Positions 1 to 7,524 of a stretch of DNA of 29,476 nucleotides are shown here, one piece after another; position 1 is the stretch's first letter, and every line of letters begins with the position of its first letter. The stretch is taken from contig JAZNDW010000002.1 in NCBI GenBank assembly GCA_045588245.1, forward strand, positions 1-29,476, given 5' to 3'. Origin of the DNA: DTU064 sp045588245. GTDB taxonomy: Bacteria > Bacillota > Clostridia > Oscillospirales > CAG-272. Position numbers and translations under genes: made by a program. The notes beneath the pieces are model-generated. The model saw nothing but the letters and a program-made list of their open reading frames with translations, had not been told where the DNA came from and did no database searches.

Positions 1-738
1 ATCATCACGGACAATCTCAAAGCCGACAAAGGCGAGATCACCTTCGACGGCGAAAATGTACTCAAAATGGGCGTGCGATTCCGCGAAATGCTCGGTTTTA
101 TGCCGCAGTATCCGGGACTTTACCCGAACTTCACCGTCGAGCGTCTTCTTTGGTATATGGCAACGCTGAAGGACATGAAGCGTGACGACGCGGCGCGTCA
201 GATCAAGGAGATCCTCGCCGCCGTTGAGCTTGACGACGTGCCAAACCGCAAGATTGGCGCGCTGTCCGGCGGCATGAAGCAGAGACTCTGCCTCGCGCAA
301 GCCGTGCTCGGCGATCCGAAGATCCTCATCCTCGACGAGCCGACGGCGGGACTCGACCCGAAGCAGCGAATTTCGATACGCAACTACATATCGAAGATCG
401 CACTTGACAAGATCGTTATCATAGCAACCCACGTTGTATCCGATGTTGAATACGTCGCGCGCGACATCATAATGCTCAAAAAGGGCGTCATCGTAGATAA
501 CGCGCCGCCACACGAGCTGACGGCAAAGATCGTCGGCAAGGTCTGGAACGTGCCCGTTGACGAGCGCCAGGTCAGCGAGATGCAGAACCGCTACCGCGTT
601 ATTAACATCTCCGTCGACGACGTGATCGGCAAAGCAGTCCTGCGCGTGCTGTCGGAGACGCAACCGACGGAGGATGCGAAGCCCGTCACCCCCACGCTCG
701 AGGATTATTACCTTTATGTGTTCGGAAGTGAGATGTGA
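1..738 (+). CDS. ABC transporter ATP-binding protein, 5' partial
   Basis: Open from the first base of the window to the TGA at 736-738, giving 245 residues. The N-terminus with the Walker A loop lies outside. Visible in order are the Q-loop (FMPQ, about residues 34-37), the ABC signature LSGGMKQR with the Walker B/D-loop ILILDEPTAGLDP, and the switch histidine in IIATH. The lack of any membrane segment and the wording around the signature fit the ATPase of an ABC-2-type export system. The C-terminal 80 residues are poorly conserved, as is usual for an accessory region. It should work with a membrane permease, but none follows: a terminator comes directly after the stop, so the partner is either encoded upstream outside the window or elsewhere. 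Substrate unknown. Confidence 0.9.
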   Translation: MITDNLKADKGEITFDGENVLKMGVRFREMLGFMPQYPGLYPNFTVERLLWYMATLKDMKRDDAARQIKEILAAVELDDVPNRKIGALSGGMKQRLCLAQAVLGDPKILILDEPTAGLDPKQRISIRNYISKIALDKIVIIATHVVSDVEYVARDIIMLKKGVIVDNAPPHELTAKIVGKVWNVPVDERQVSEMQNRYRVINISVDDVIGKAVLRVLSETQPTEDAKPVTPTLEDYYLYVFGSEM

Positions 739-743
739 GTAAC

Positions 744-771
744 AAAAAAGACCCTTCTCGGGGTCTTTTTT
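744..771 (+). terminator. Rho-independent terminator after the ABC ATPase
   Basis: An A-run followed by GACCC (750-754), a six-base loop, GGGTC (761-765) and a run of six T. It lies six bases after the ABC ATPase stop. Because A- and T-runs flank both sides it could also work on the minus strand. Confidence 0.85.
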
Positions 772-835
772 GTTGCTCTTTTGATGATGTAACAGACGGA
801 AACGTTGCGACAGGACGGGGCGGATGGAAATTTGC

Positions 836-880
836 AAAAAAAGACGCAGGAGGATTCTGAACGTTCTCAAGTCTCCTGGC
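836..880 (-). terminator. Minus-strand terminator-like hairpin (distal)
   Basis: Read on the minus strand, CAGGAG (878-873) pairs with CTCCTG (852-847) and is followed by a run of seven T (842-836). It is the second of two such structures in this orientation; see the hairpin at 885-911. The loop carries one copy of the 13-base direct repeat found again at 930-942. Confidence 0.5.
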
Positions 881-942
881 GCTGAAAACAAAAAACCACC
901 CTGTTGGGTGGCGTTCCCCCATTTCGAGAGAGGATTCTGAAC
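850..942. repeat. 13-base direct repeat pair
   Basis: GAGGATTCTGAAC occurs at 850-862 and again at 930-942, exactly 80 bases apart, in a stretch without a gene. Each copy sits next to a minus-strand hairpin, so the pair may mark a duplicated terminator or small-RNA end. The wider gap 739-1251 otherwise holds only terminator hairpins and GC-rich mini-palindromes (about 975-1030). The open frames in it have no recognisable protein content. Confidence 0.55.
885..911 (-). terminator. Minus-strand terminator (proximal)
   Basis: On the minus strand CCACCC (911-906), loop AACA, GGGTGG (901-896), then a T-rich run (895-885). It is a clean factor-independent terminator. The nearest upstream minus-strand gene ends at 1252 and already has a terminator at 1056-1086. 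This one therefore implies either readthrough protection or an unrecognised transcript from 912-1054. Confidence 0.7.
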
Positions 943-1055
943 CTAAGCCTCGATTGCCTAACGGCACTCTCGGCGCGAGTTTGCTCGCGAGGCTCGCGAA
1001 CGTCGCCGCGTCGCGCTTCGCGCGCACGATTTCTCTTACATCCTATCGCTGAATC

Positions 1056-1086
1056 AAAAAAGCCGTCCTTTCGGACGGCTTTTTTG
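1056..1086 (-). terminator. Bidirectional terminator downstream of the orphan gene
   Basis: AGCCGTCC (1061-1068), loop TTTC, GGACGGCT (1073-1080), flanked by an A-run at 1056-1060 and a T-run at 1081-1086, so it can end transcripts from either side. The nearest user is the minus-strand gene ending at 1252. Confidence 0.8.
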
Positions 1087-1251
1087 TGTGTTGCCACTAC
1101 AAAATAGATCCATATAAAGCTATCGTACAAAAACAGTCCATAATTTTTGCCGCGAGGATACACTTATCCCTTGGCGATGATGGGTGCAAAAAGTAATCCG
1201 AGGTCTGTCAGGCTTTCGCACCATGCTTGCAAACGAAGTCTATGTAAAACC

Positions 1252-1725
1252 TTACCACGGACACTCCTTGCGCAAATTGTTCCAATAATAACGAGTTTCG
1301 GGAGCGGAAATCTTCATAATACATTCTTGGCGATATGGTTTTTTATTGAGTTTCAACTCGCACTCAACAATCCTCGAATTATAATCAACATATTGGTACA
1401 AAAATTCGAGTTTGCATTTTCCGTTGTTTATGTTATTTATCAATTCTTGAATTGTCCATTCAACACGGAGTGTTTTTTTGAAAAGGTTTTTCTTGAAAAC
1501 GTACACGGTAACGTCGTAGTCCGCACCATCTTCCAACGAATATTCAACCTTTGAAAAATCCGTTCTTACAAGATTAGATAGATTACTTTCGGGATGATCG
1601 GGCGAAATCCAAAATCCGTCGTTAAATTCAAAGCTTAACTTTCCATTTTCAAAATAGGCTTGTTCGGCAACGCAATCATGCAAAGAGAGATATTTTTCGT
1701 CTTTATCGCAATGAGAAAAGTTCAT
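1252..1725 (-). CDS. Hypothetical protein, AT-rich orphan gene
   Basis: A 157-residue soluble protein that I do not recognise. It has no signal peptide or membrane segment. It is rich in Asn, Lys, Glu, Tyr and Phe, with strand-like alternation (for example KLSFEFNDGFWIS and DYDVTVYVFKKN). It ends in a basic tail. Overall it resembles small beta-rich immunity-type or phage-borne proteins, but no family can be named. The ATG at 1725 is chosen because GGTGAG lies six bases before it; a TTG at 1731 is the alternative. It is alone, with its own promoter at 1752-1780. Its base composition is visibly more AT-rich than that of its neighbours, which suggests recent acquisition. Confidence 0.7.
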   Translation of the reverse strand: MNFSHCDKDEKYLSLHDCVAEQAYFENGKLSFEFNDGFWISPDHPESNLSNLVRTDFSKVEYSLEDGADYDVTVYVFKKNLFKKTLRVEWTIQELINNINNGKCKLEFLYQYVDYNSRIVECELKLNKKPYRQECIMKISAPETRYYWNNLRKECPW

Positions 1726-1751
1726 ATACAACTCACCGCCTTTCCAATTTT

Positions 1752-1780
1752 ATTATACCATACTTCAAGCTAAAAATCAA
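1752..1780 (-). promoter_or_regulatory. Sigma-A promoter of the orphan gene
   Basis: On the minus strand, TTGATT (1780-1775), a 17-base spacer and TATAAT (1757-1752), ending 26 bases before the ATG of the gene at 1252-1725. Confidence 0.7.
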
Positions 1781-1819
1781 CAATATTTCAGCGCACAAGA
1801 CTATCGGTCTAATTCCGTT

Positions 1820-1994
1820 TGCGCGAAGCGCAACATCATTGATGCGAAGCATCACATCATTGCGAAGCACATCATTTGCACGAAGTGCAACCTCGTTCAT
1901 TTGTGCCGCGCGGGGCGGCAATGATGTTCTCGCTTTGCTCGAAATGATGTTGCGTGCGTTGCACGCAAATGATGTTGTGCCTGCGGCACAAATG
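1820..1994. repeat. Array of mini-hairpins with mirrored spacers
   Basis: About eight short perfect or near-perfect hairpins with 3-base loops stand in a row. Examples are TTGCGC-GAA-GCGCAA (1820-1834), GATGC-GAA-GCATC (1842-1854), TTGCAC-GAA-GTGCAA (1877-1891), TTGCGTGC-GTT-GCACGCAA (1950-1968) and TTGTGCC-TGC-GGCACAA (1975-1991). The stems differ from one another, but the spacers are constant. They read ACATCATT on the left and AATGATGT on the right, so the array flips orientation near 1900 and the whole region is a large imperfect inverted repeat. The core GCGAAGC is known as an unusually stable DNA mini-hairpin. The array abuts the tRNA-Trp terminator. It codes for nothing recognisable. 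Confidence 0.75.
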
Positions 1995-2026
1995 AAAAAA
2001 TCCAAGTCTTTCGACTTGGATTTTTT
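1995..2026 (-). terminator. Terminator of tRNA-Trp
   Basis: A perfect stem TCCAAGTC/GACTTGGA (2001-2008 and 2013-2020) with a TTTC loop, flanked by six A and six T. It lies two bases beyond the tRNA 3' end on the minus strand. Confidence 0.85.
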
Positions 2027-2028
2027 GT

Positions 2029-2101
2029 CAGGGGCAGGAGGATTCGAACCCGCGACCCACGGTTTTGGAGACCGGTACTCTACCAGCTGAGCTATACCCC
2101 T
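2029..2101 (-). tRNA. tRNA-Trp (anticodon CCA)
   Basis: A 73-base cloverleaf on the minus strand. The acceptor stem AGGGGTA pairs with TGCCCCT, the discriminator is G, the anticodon loop CTCCAAA gives CCA, and the T-loop is GTTCGAA. The 3' CCA is not encoded. It has its own promoter and terminator. Confidence 0.97.
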
Positions 2102-2142
2102 ATTTAACCCCGTTTGGGGATCCCATGTTGGGGACAAAAGTG

Positions 2143-2171
2143 ATTATAACACAGCGACAAAGATTTTGCAA
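2143..2171 (-). promoter_or_regulatory. Promoter of tRNA-Trp
   Basis: On the minus strand TTGCAA (2171-2166), a 17-base spacer and TATAAT (2148-2143), about 42 bases before the mature tRNA. It lies between the end of the M42 operon at 2215 and the tRNA, so the tRNA need not depend on readthrough. Confidence 0.8.
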
Positions 2172-2214
2172 CAGTTTTTTGCTGTTAGATGCGATTTTTT
2201 TGCGATAATTTCGT

Positions 2215-3198
2215 TTATTTTCCCTCTACGATGGCGGCTGTGAGCTTTACGCAGGCTTCGACGTCGTCCAAGTCGATCATTTCAACGGGCGTGTGCGCGT
2301 ATCTTGTGGGGATGGAGATGCATCCTGCGGAGCATCCGGCACCTGCGGACTGCATTTTCGATGTGTCGGTGCCGCCCGCGGTGAGGATCTCAAGCTGGTA
2401 CTTGATCTTTTCGGACTTGCAAACGTCGATCATTTTATCAACGAGCTTCGGATCTGCAATCACGGAGCTGTCCTTGACCTTGATGGCGGCACCGCCGCCG
2501 AGCTTGACGTCCATTTTCGGCGAACCGGGAGTGTCGCCCGTTTTTGTTATGTCAACGGCAACGGCGATGTCGGGCATGATGGCGTATGCCGCCGTCTGTG
2601 CGCCGCGGCAGCCGACCTCTTCCTGGACGGTGAAGACGTAGTACGTGTCATAAGCCGTCGTGACGGCACGCTTTGCGGCCTCTACGAGAATGACACAGCC
2701 GATCCTGTCGTCAAACGGTCTGCCGGCAAGACGCTTCGTGCCGAGCTTCGTCACGTTCGATAGAACAGCGAAGGTGTCGCCGGTCTTGACCTTGCGCTCC
2801 GCTTCCTTTTTTGACTTGGCACCGATGTCCACGTATGCGTTGTCACCGTTGTATCCGGAGGCACTCTCGTCTGCGACGAGGATGCCGCGCGTGCCGTTTT
2901 CGAATACGACCTCGTGGTAGCAGGTGGGATTATAGCGGATACCGCCTGCGTTGGAGAAACGAACGTTGCCGCTGTCGTCAACGGCGGTGACAAAAAAGCC
3001 GATCTCGTCCATGTGTGCGGCGAACATGAGCTTTTTCGCACCTTCGGGACCGCGCTTATGCGCGATGAGGTTTCCGAGCGCGTCGATGTAGACTTCGTCA
3101 ACGTAAGGGGCGATCTTATTTTTGATGACCTCGGCGGCGGCGCTTTCGCGTCCCGAAACGCCGAGAGGCTTCATTATATCTTTAATCAGAGTATACAT
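2215..3198 (-). CDS. M42 family metallopeptidase (third of three)
   Basis: A 327-residue cytosolic aminopeptidase of the M42 (glutamyl aminopeptidase / YsdC-FrvX-CelM) family. These are co-catalytic two-metal enzymes that trim oligopeptides and often assemble as tetrahedral dodecamers. The metal and catalytic motifs are intact: AHMDEIG (H62, D64), PFDDR (D163/D164), QEEVG (E193 base, E194 ligand), VDIT (D216) and RYAHTP (H302). The start is preceded by AAGGAG. It is last in an operon with two paralogues, 17 bases after the second. It is the most canonical of the three. Peptide specificity cannot be read from the sequence. Confidence 0.93.
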   Translation of the reverse strand: MYTLIKDIMKPLGVSGRESAAAEVIKNKIAPYVDEVYIDALGNLIAHKRGPEGAKKLMFAAHMDEIGFFVTAVDDSGNVRFSNAGGIRYNPTCYHEVVFENGTRGILVADESASGYNGDNAYVDIGAKSKKEAERKVKTGDTFAVLSNVTKLGTKRLAGRPFDDRIGCVILVEAAKRAVTTAYDTYYVFTVQEEVGCRGAQTAAYAIMPDIAVAVDITKTGDTPGSPKMDVKLGGGAAIKVKDSSVIADPKLVDKMIDVCKSEKIKYQLEILTAGGTDTSKMQSAGAGCSAGCISIPTRYAHTPVEMIDLDDVEACVKLTAAIVEGK

Positions 3199-3215
3199 TT
3201 GCAGTTCTCCTTATC

Positions 3216-4301
3216 TCAAAATTCAAATTTTCCGTCGTTTGCGATGGCGGTGACGAGTTCTAACGTCGAGGAATAATCATCGGCATGAATGACGTTGCAG
3301 GCGGTGTGGATGTAACGGGAGGGTGCGGAGATCGCCGCAACCTTAACACCGGCGCGGACGCGATGGATGTGACCTGCGTCGTTGCCGCCCGAAACGAAGC
3401 GTTTGGGCTGCGCCTTGATGCCCTTTTGTTTTGCAAGTGCGAGAACGTATTCGTAAACGTTCTTATCATATATCGTCGAGCGGTCCATAAATGAGATCGC
3501 GGGACCGTCGCCGAGGACGGCGACCTTTTTCTCGTCGGGAGAGCCCACGTTATCCGCAACCGCAGTCGATTCAAGGATAACGGCGAAGTGCGGATCAACC
3601 TTGTAGGAGGTCACCTCGGCGCCCGAAAGACCGACTTCCTCGCGCACCGTGAACGCAAAATATACGTCGTGCGGAAGCTTATCGCCTTCGGCAATACGGC
3701 GGATGAGGTCGCACATGACCGAACATCCGAAGCGGGCGTCAATGGCTTTGCCCTTGACGAACTTGTCGCCCTCACCAAACAGACGGAAATCGGAATCAAA
3801 CGTGCCGAACGAGCCGCGGCGGACGTATTTTTCAGCCTCTTCCTTGTCTTTTGCTCCGATGTCGATGTAAAAATCGGATGCGGAGGGCATTTTCTCACCC
3901 TCGTCGCCGCGTTGCAGATGTATTGCCTTCGAGCCGATAACACCGCTGACCTTGTTCGTCTCGTCGCCGACGGTGACGCGGCGCGAGCCGAGAACGGACG
4001 GAATGATACCGCCGAGAGGGGCGAATTTGAGAGTGCCGTCGCCGCCTATCTCCGTGATCATAAATCCGACCTCATCCATGTGAGCGGAGAACATAAGACG
4101 GCGCTCGGCGTCGGTGCCGTGATCGGAGCCGTAAACGGCGGCAACAAGATTGCCCATTTTGTCGTATGTGATCTCGTCCGCATAGGACTTGACGATGCGT
4201 CGGATGAGCTCGGCAACGTTATCTTCACAACCCGTCGGTCCGAAGGTGAGCGACAGCTCGCGCAGAAGCGGAAGTCCGTATAAATTTTTGATTTCACTCA
4301 T
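3216..4301 (-). CDS. M42 family metallopeptidase (second of three)
   Basis: A 361-residue paralogue of its neighbours with the M42 motifs AHMDEVG (H74, D76), AIDAR (D188), REEVG (E221, E222), ILEST (E244 where the third copy has Asp) and RYIHTA (H332). Glu at that metal position is common in M42 sub-families. It also carries insertions, notably around residues 120-140. The ATG overlaps the stop of the preceding gene by eight bases, so translation is probably coupled. Sequence divergence from the other two copies suggests a different substrate range rather than recent duplication. Confidence 0.92.
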   Translation of the reverse strand: MSEIKNLYGLPLLRELSLTFGPTGCEDNVAELIRRIVKSYADEITYDKMGNLVAAVYGSDHGTDAERRLMFSAHMDEVGFMITEIGGDGTLKFAPLGGIIPSVLGSRRVTVGDETNKVSGVIGSKAIHLQRGDEGEKMPSASDFYIDIGAKDKEEAEKYVRRGSFGTFDSDFRLFGEGDKFVKGKAIDARFGCSVMCDLIRRIAEGDKLPHDVYFAFTVREEVGLSGAEVTSYKVDPHFAVILESTAVADNVGSPDEKKVAVLGDGPAISFMDRSTIYDKNVYEYVLALAKQKGIKAQPKRFVSGGNDAGHIHRVRAGVKVAAISAPSRYIHTACNVIHADDYSSTLELVTAIANDGKFEF

Positions 4302-5349
4302 GGCACCAAGCCTCCAATCCCGAGTCGTTCATAACGGCGGCGAGCAGCTTTGCAAGCTCCTCTCCGTCAGCTGAGTCGATGACCTCGCTGTAGGTGTGCA
4401 TCGAACGGAGCGGTATTCCGAGCACCGTTACGGGGATCCCGTTTGCAACAAGACCGACGTTATCCGCATTCGTTCCCGTTCCGCTCGGCTCAACGGAGAT
4501 CGTGTATTTTATCTCGCTGTCGTCGCAAAGCTTCAGTATCTTGCGTGTCAGCTTGACGTTCGTGACGGCGGAATACGATACGATGACGCCCGAGCCGAGT
4601 GCGGACGTGCCGTTTTTCTCGGGCGAATCGGGCGACGACGCGAAGCCAACGTCAAGGACGAGCGCGATGTCGGGCTCAATTCCGAAAGCGGCTTTCGCCG
4701 CACCCGACATTCCCGTTTCCTCCTCGGCGGAGACGGCAAGATAAACGTCAAAGCAGCCTCTCTGCTCACCCAAGAGCTCGATGGCGCGGACGGCGGCGGC
4801 AACGCACGCCTTGTCGTCGAAGGCGGGGCCTGCGGCGCGCTCGCCGAGAAGCTCTTTGAATTTATATCCGAAGCTGATCGGCGTTCCGATGCGGACGCCG
4901 AAATCTTCCGTAAGCGTCTTTTTTGAGTAACCGACATCAACGGTCATTTCTTCGATAGGGGGCACCTTGCTTCTGCCCTCCGCCGTCATAAGATGCGGCG
5001 GCGTTGACATCACAACACCGTAGATGGGGCGCTTTGCGTGGACGGTGACCTCGGAGGCAGGCAGTATCTTTCTGTCAACACCTCCAAGACGGGCAATGCG
5101 AAGATTGCCCTCATCGGTGATTCCAGTGACGGCGAGGCCGACGGCATCAAAATGCGCGTCCAAAAGAAGCTTGGGGGCGCCCTCAATGCCGCATTTGCGG
5201 ACGAAGATGTGGTTGCCGACGGCGTCGGCGCGCCACTCGTCAAAATATGGCGACAGGAGCTCGGCGAGCGCGTTGGTCTCGGACGTTTCGTGGCCGACGA
5301 CTGACATCATCGAAGACAAACGCTCAAGAAGACTCAAATATGTATTCAT
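4294..5349 (-). CDS. M42 family metallopeptidase (first of three)
   Basis: A 351-residue M42 protein and the first gene of the operon. Metal and catalytic residues remain (H66, D68, D178/D179, the EEE at 209-211, D233, H318). However, the usual AHMDE is AHFDA, so the Glu after the Asp is replaced by Ala, and AIDDR-type wording is replaced by AFDDK. It is the most divergent of the three and may have altered activity or act as a partner subunit in a mixed assembly; that is inference. It is transcribed from the promoter at 5416-5444, with a weak AAAGG-type ribosome site. Confidence 0.88.
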   Translation of the reverse strand: MNTYLSLLERLSSMMSVVGHETSETNALAELLSPYFDEWRADAVGNHIFVRKCGIEGAPKLLLDAHFDAVGLAVTGITDEGNLRIARLGGVDRKILPASEVTVHAKRPIYGVVMSTPPHLMTAEGRSKVPPIEEMTVDVGYSKKTLTEDFGVRIGTPISFGYKFKELLGERAAGPAFDDKACVAAAVRAIELLGEQRGCFDVYLAVSAEEETGMSGAAKAAFGIEPDIALVLDVGFASSPDSPEKNGTSALGSGVIVSYSAVTNVKLTRKILKLCDDSEIKYTISVEPSGTGTNADNVGLVANGIPVTVLGIPLRSMHTYSEVIDSADGEELAKLLAAVMNDSGLEAWCHE

Positions 5350-5415
5350 ATTCGTTATATTTCCTTTCCCGTCCGCGGCGGGGCGGACGAAGAGTAATTA
5401 TTTGGTATTAATCAA

Positions 5416-5444
5416 ATGATAACACAGAAAACTCCCCGTGCCAA
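5416..5444 (-). promoter_or_regulatory. Promoter of the M42 operon
   Basis: On the minus strand TTGGCA (5444-5439), a 17-base spacer and TATCAT (5421-5416), followed by a 66-base leader to the first ATG. Confidence 0.6.
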
Positions 5445-5528
5445 TAGTGTTTTACCGATATTTTCATCCGAAAAATAGGTTTTTGTTATTTCTACGGCGA
5501 TTTTGTTCACAATTTCGATAAATATTTA

Positions 5529-5553
5529 CAAAAGAATATACAATATTCTTTTG
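5529..5553. promoter_or_regulatory. Perfect 11-bp inverted repeat, likely operator of the arabinofuranosidase gene
   Basis: CAAAAGAATAT (5529-5539), three bases, then ATATTCTTTTG (5543-5553). It ends 18 bases before the -35 box at 5572. Its symmetry and place suit a dimeric sugar-responsive regulator. No T-run follows, so a terminator is unlikely. Confidence 0.55.
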
Positions 5554-5571
5554 ATAAATGCCGCTAATTTA

Positions 5572-5600
5572 TTGACATTGGGAGCGAGGTTTTGTAAAAT
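5572..5600 (+). promoter_or_regulatory. Sigma-A promoter of the arabinofuranosidase gene
   Basis: TTGACA (5572-5577), exactly 17 bases, TAAAAT (5595-5600), leading to a leader of about 55 bases. Confidence 0.85.
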
Positions 5601-5662
5601 AACAGTAGAATGAAGAAGTAGGGGCGTCCGCCCCGTTATCAAGTTATCGAAAGGGTAAAACA

Positions 5663-7189
5663 ATGAGCAAACTTGTTATTAACACCTATGACAAAAAAAG
5701 CCGTATTGATAAAAATATCTACGGTCACTTCTCCGAACACCTCGGCAGATGCATTTACAACGGTGTTTACGTTGGCGAAAATTCTCCTATTCCGAATGTA
5801 AACGGAATGAGAAAGGACATCGTAAAGGCTCTTCGTGAAATGAAGCTTCCCATCCTTCGCTGGCCGGGCGGCTGCTTTGCAGACGAATATCACTGGCAGG
5901 ACGGTATCGGTCCCAAGGAAACCAGAAAGAAAATGATCAACACACACTGGGGCGGCGTTGTTGAAGACAACAGCTTCGGTACGCATGAATTTTTGGAGCT
6001 CTGCCGTCAGCTCGACTGCGAGCCCTATATCAACGCAAACGTTGGCTCCGGCACAGTTCAGGAAATGTCTGAATGGGTTGAATACATGAACTTTGACGGC
6101 GTTTCTCCCATGGCGGCTCTTCGCGAAAAGAACGGTCAGAAGGACCCCTGGAGAATCAAGTATCTTGGCGTCGGCAACGAAAACTGGGGCTGCGGCGGCT
6201 CTATGACTCCCGAATACTACGCAGGCGAATACCGCCGCTATCAGACGTACTGCCGCAACTATCCCGGCGCACCTCTCTTCAAGATCGCGTGCGGTGCAAA
6301 TGTCGACGATTATCATTGGACCGAAGTTCTTATGCGTGACGCAGGTCACATGATGAACGGTCTTTCCCTCCACTATTATACCGTTTGCGGTACGTGGGGC
6401 AAGAAGGGTCAGGCTACGGGCTTTGACGAAAAAGAATGGTATCGCACGATGAAACAGACGCTCCGCATGGAAGAGATCGTTTCCGGTCACGAGCGCATCA
6501 TGGATCGCTACGACCCGCATCGCCGCGTTGCTCTTATCGTTGACGAATGGGGCAACTGGTTCGACGTTGAACCCGGCACGAACCCCGGCTTCCTCTATCA
6601 GCAGAACACGATGCGCGACGCTCTCGTTGCGGGTATCAACCTCAACATCTTCAACAAGCACTCCGCGCGCGTAAGAATGGCTAACATCGCACAGCTTATC
6701 AACGTGCTTCAGTCCGTCATCCTCACCGACGGTGAAAAGATGATCCTCACGCCTACCTATCACGTATTCAAGATGTATGCTTGCCATCAGGACGCAACTC
6801 TCGTCGGCAGCTTCATCGAAACGGAAGAGATCGGTGTTGAACGTCCCGAAGAGGTTCAGTTCCGCGGTCCTCGCGGTCCTCGCACAAGAGGCGGCGTTAT
6901 GGTTCAGGATCTGCACGAATCCGCTTCCATCGACGCAGAGGGCAACCTCAACATCACCGTCTGCAACCTTTCCCACGAGGACGAAGCTGACATCGACGCT
7001 ATCCTCGTCGGACACAAGGCAGCAAGCGTTGAAGCTGAGATTCTTACAAAGGAGATGGATGCGTTCAACGATTTCGACGCTCCCGAAGTTGTTAAGACAG
7101 AAGCGTTCGACGGTGTTAAGATCACCGACGAGGGCATTTCCTTCACACTTCCCGCTTGCAGCGTAGTTCGCATCACAGTTAAAAAGTAA
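5663..7189 (+). CDS. abfA: GH51 alpha-L-arabinofuranosidase
   Basis: A 508-residue intracellular glycoside hydrolase that releases terminal alpha-L-arabinofuranosyl units from imported arabino-oligosaccharides. It shows the GH51 landmarks: an N-terminal IYGHFSEHLGR segment, RWPGG at 66-70, the acid/base Glu173 in GNENW, the nucleophile Glu295 in VDEWG, and a C-terminal beta-sandwich domain. There is no signal peptide, so it acts in the cytoplasm. Length matches the family. A promoter and a palindrome lie upstream. Codon choice looks strongly biased, which suggests high expression. A DUF6171 gene follows after two bases. No sugar transporter or arabinose pathway gene is nearby. Confidence 0.96.
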   Translation: MSKLVINTYDKKSRIDKNIYGHFSEHLGRCIYNGVYVGENSPIPNVNGMRKDIVKALREMKLPILRWPGGCFADEYHWQDGIGPKETRKKMINTHWGGVVEDNSFGTHEFLELCRQLDCEPYINANVGSGTVQEMSEWVEYMNFDGVSPMAALREKNGQKDPWRIKYLGVGNENWGCGGSMTPEYYAGEYRRYQTYCRNYPGAPLFKIACGANVDDYHWTEVLMRDAGHMMNGLSLHYYTVCGTWGKKGQATGFDEKEWYRTMKQTLRMEEIVSGHERIMDRYDPHRRVALIVDEWGNWFDVEPGTNPGFLYQQNTMRDALVAGINLNIFNKHSARVRMANIAQLINVLQSVILTDGEKMILTPTYHVFKMYACHQDATLVGSFIETEEIGVERPEEVQFRGPRGPRTRGGVMVQDLHESASIDAEGNLNITVCNLSHEDEADIDAILVGHKAASVEAEILTKEMDAFNDFDAPEVVKTEAFDGVKITDEGISFTLPACSVVRITVKK

Positions 7190-7191
7190 AA

Positions 7192-7458
7192 ATGGACTCA
7201 CAATCGAACCGTACACCGTGCCGAAGATGCCTTCTTTCGGAGATCGACCGCGACGGCGCGTATAAAACGGTACTCGAATACATCGGATCGCTCGATCCGA
7301 CGGTTAAGTGCTCCCGTGAGGAATATGCGGCGAGGTTACAGGTGTGCCGTTCCTGCGAGCATCTTACTGAGGGCATGTGCGCTTTGTGCGGATGCTTTGC
7401 GGAGGTGCGTGCGGTGAAAAAAAACCAGAATTGCCCCGATATTCCAAACAGGTGGTAA
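7192..7458 (+). CDS. DUF6171-like small cysteine-rich protein
   Basis: An 88-residue protein with ordered Cys pairs: CRRC (C10, C13), CRSC (C52, C55), C63, CGC (C66, C68) and C81. The spacing suggests one or two zinc sites. I recognise the pattern of a clostridial family annotated as DUF6171; function unknown. It starts two bases after the arabinofuranosidase stop with no good ribosome site of its own, so it is probably translated by coupling. Nothing ties it to sugar metabolism beyond the shared transcript. Confidence 0.8.
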   Translation: MDSQSNRTPCRRCLLSEIDRDGAYKTVLEYIGSLDPTVKCSREEYAARLQVCRSCEHLTEGMCALCGCFAEVRAVKKNQNCPDIPNRW

Positions 7459-7487
7459 CCTTGCCGACAAATGTGACAAAATTGATT

Positions 7488-7524
7488 AAAATCACCCTCC
7501 CGACACCGTTGGGAGGGTGATTTT
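7488..7524 (+). terminator. Terminator of the abfA operon
   Basis: A perfect 14-bp stem, AAAATCACCCTCCC (7488-7501) with its complement at 7511-7524, and a nine-base loop. The right arm ends in TTTT. The stem is symmetrical enough to act in both directions. Confidence 0.85.

Noticed and set aside
686..1163. Several short frames on both strands
   Set aside because: They cross terminators and GC-rich mini-palindromes, lack ribosome sites and have low-complexity products.
1820..1994. CRISPR array
   Set aside because: The conserved parts are only about eight bases and the variable parts are self-complementary stems; repeat length and spacing do not fit, and no cas gene is present.
2161..2195. 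Terminator for the M42 operon just after 2215
   Set aside because: Only a five-bp AACAG/CTGTT stem without a convincing T-run, and it overlaps the tRNA-Trp -35 box; too weak to call.
5639..7216. Long minus-strand open frame of 525 codons
   Set aside because: It is the antisense of the GH51 gene, which has clear catalytic motifs, promoter and codon bias. The antisense product shows no family pattern.
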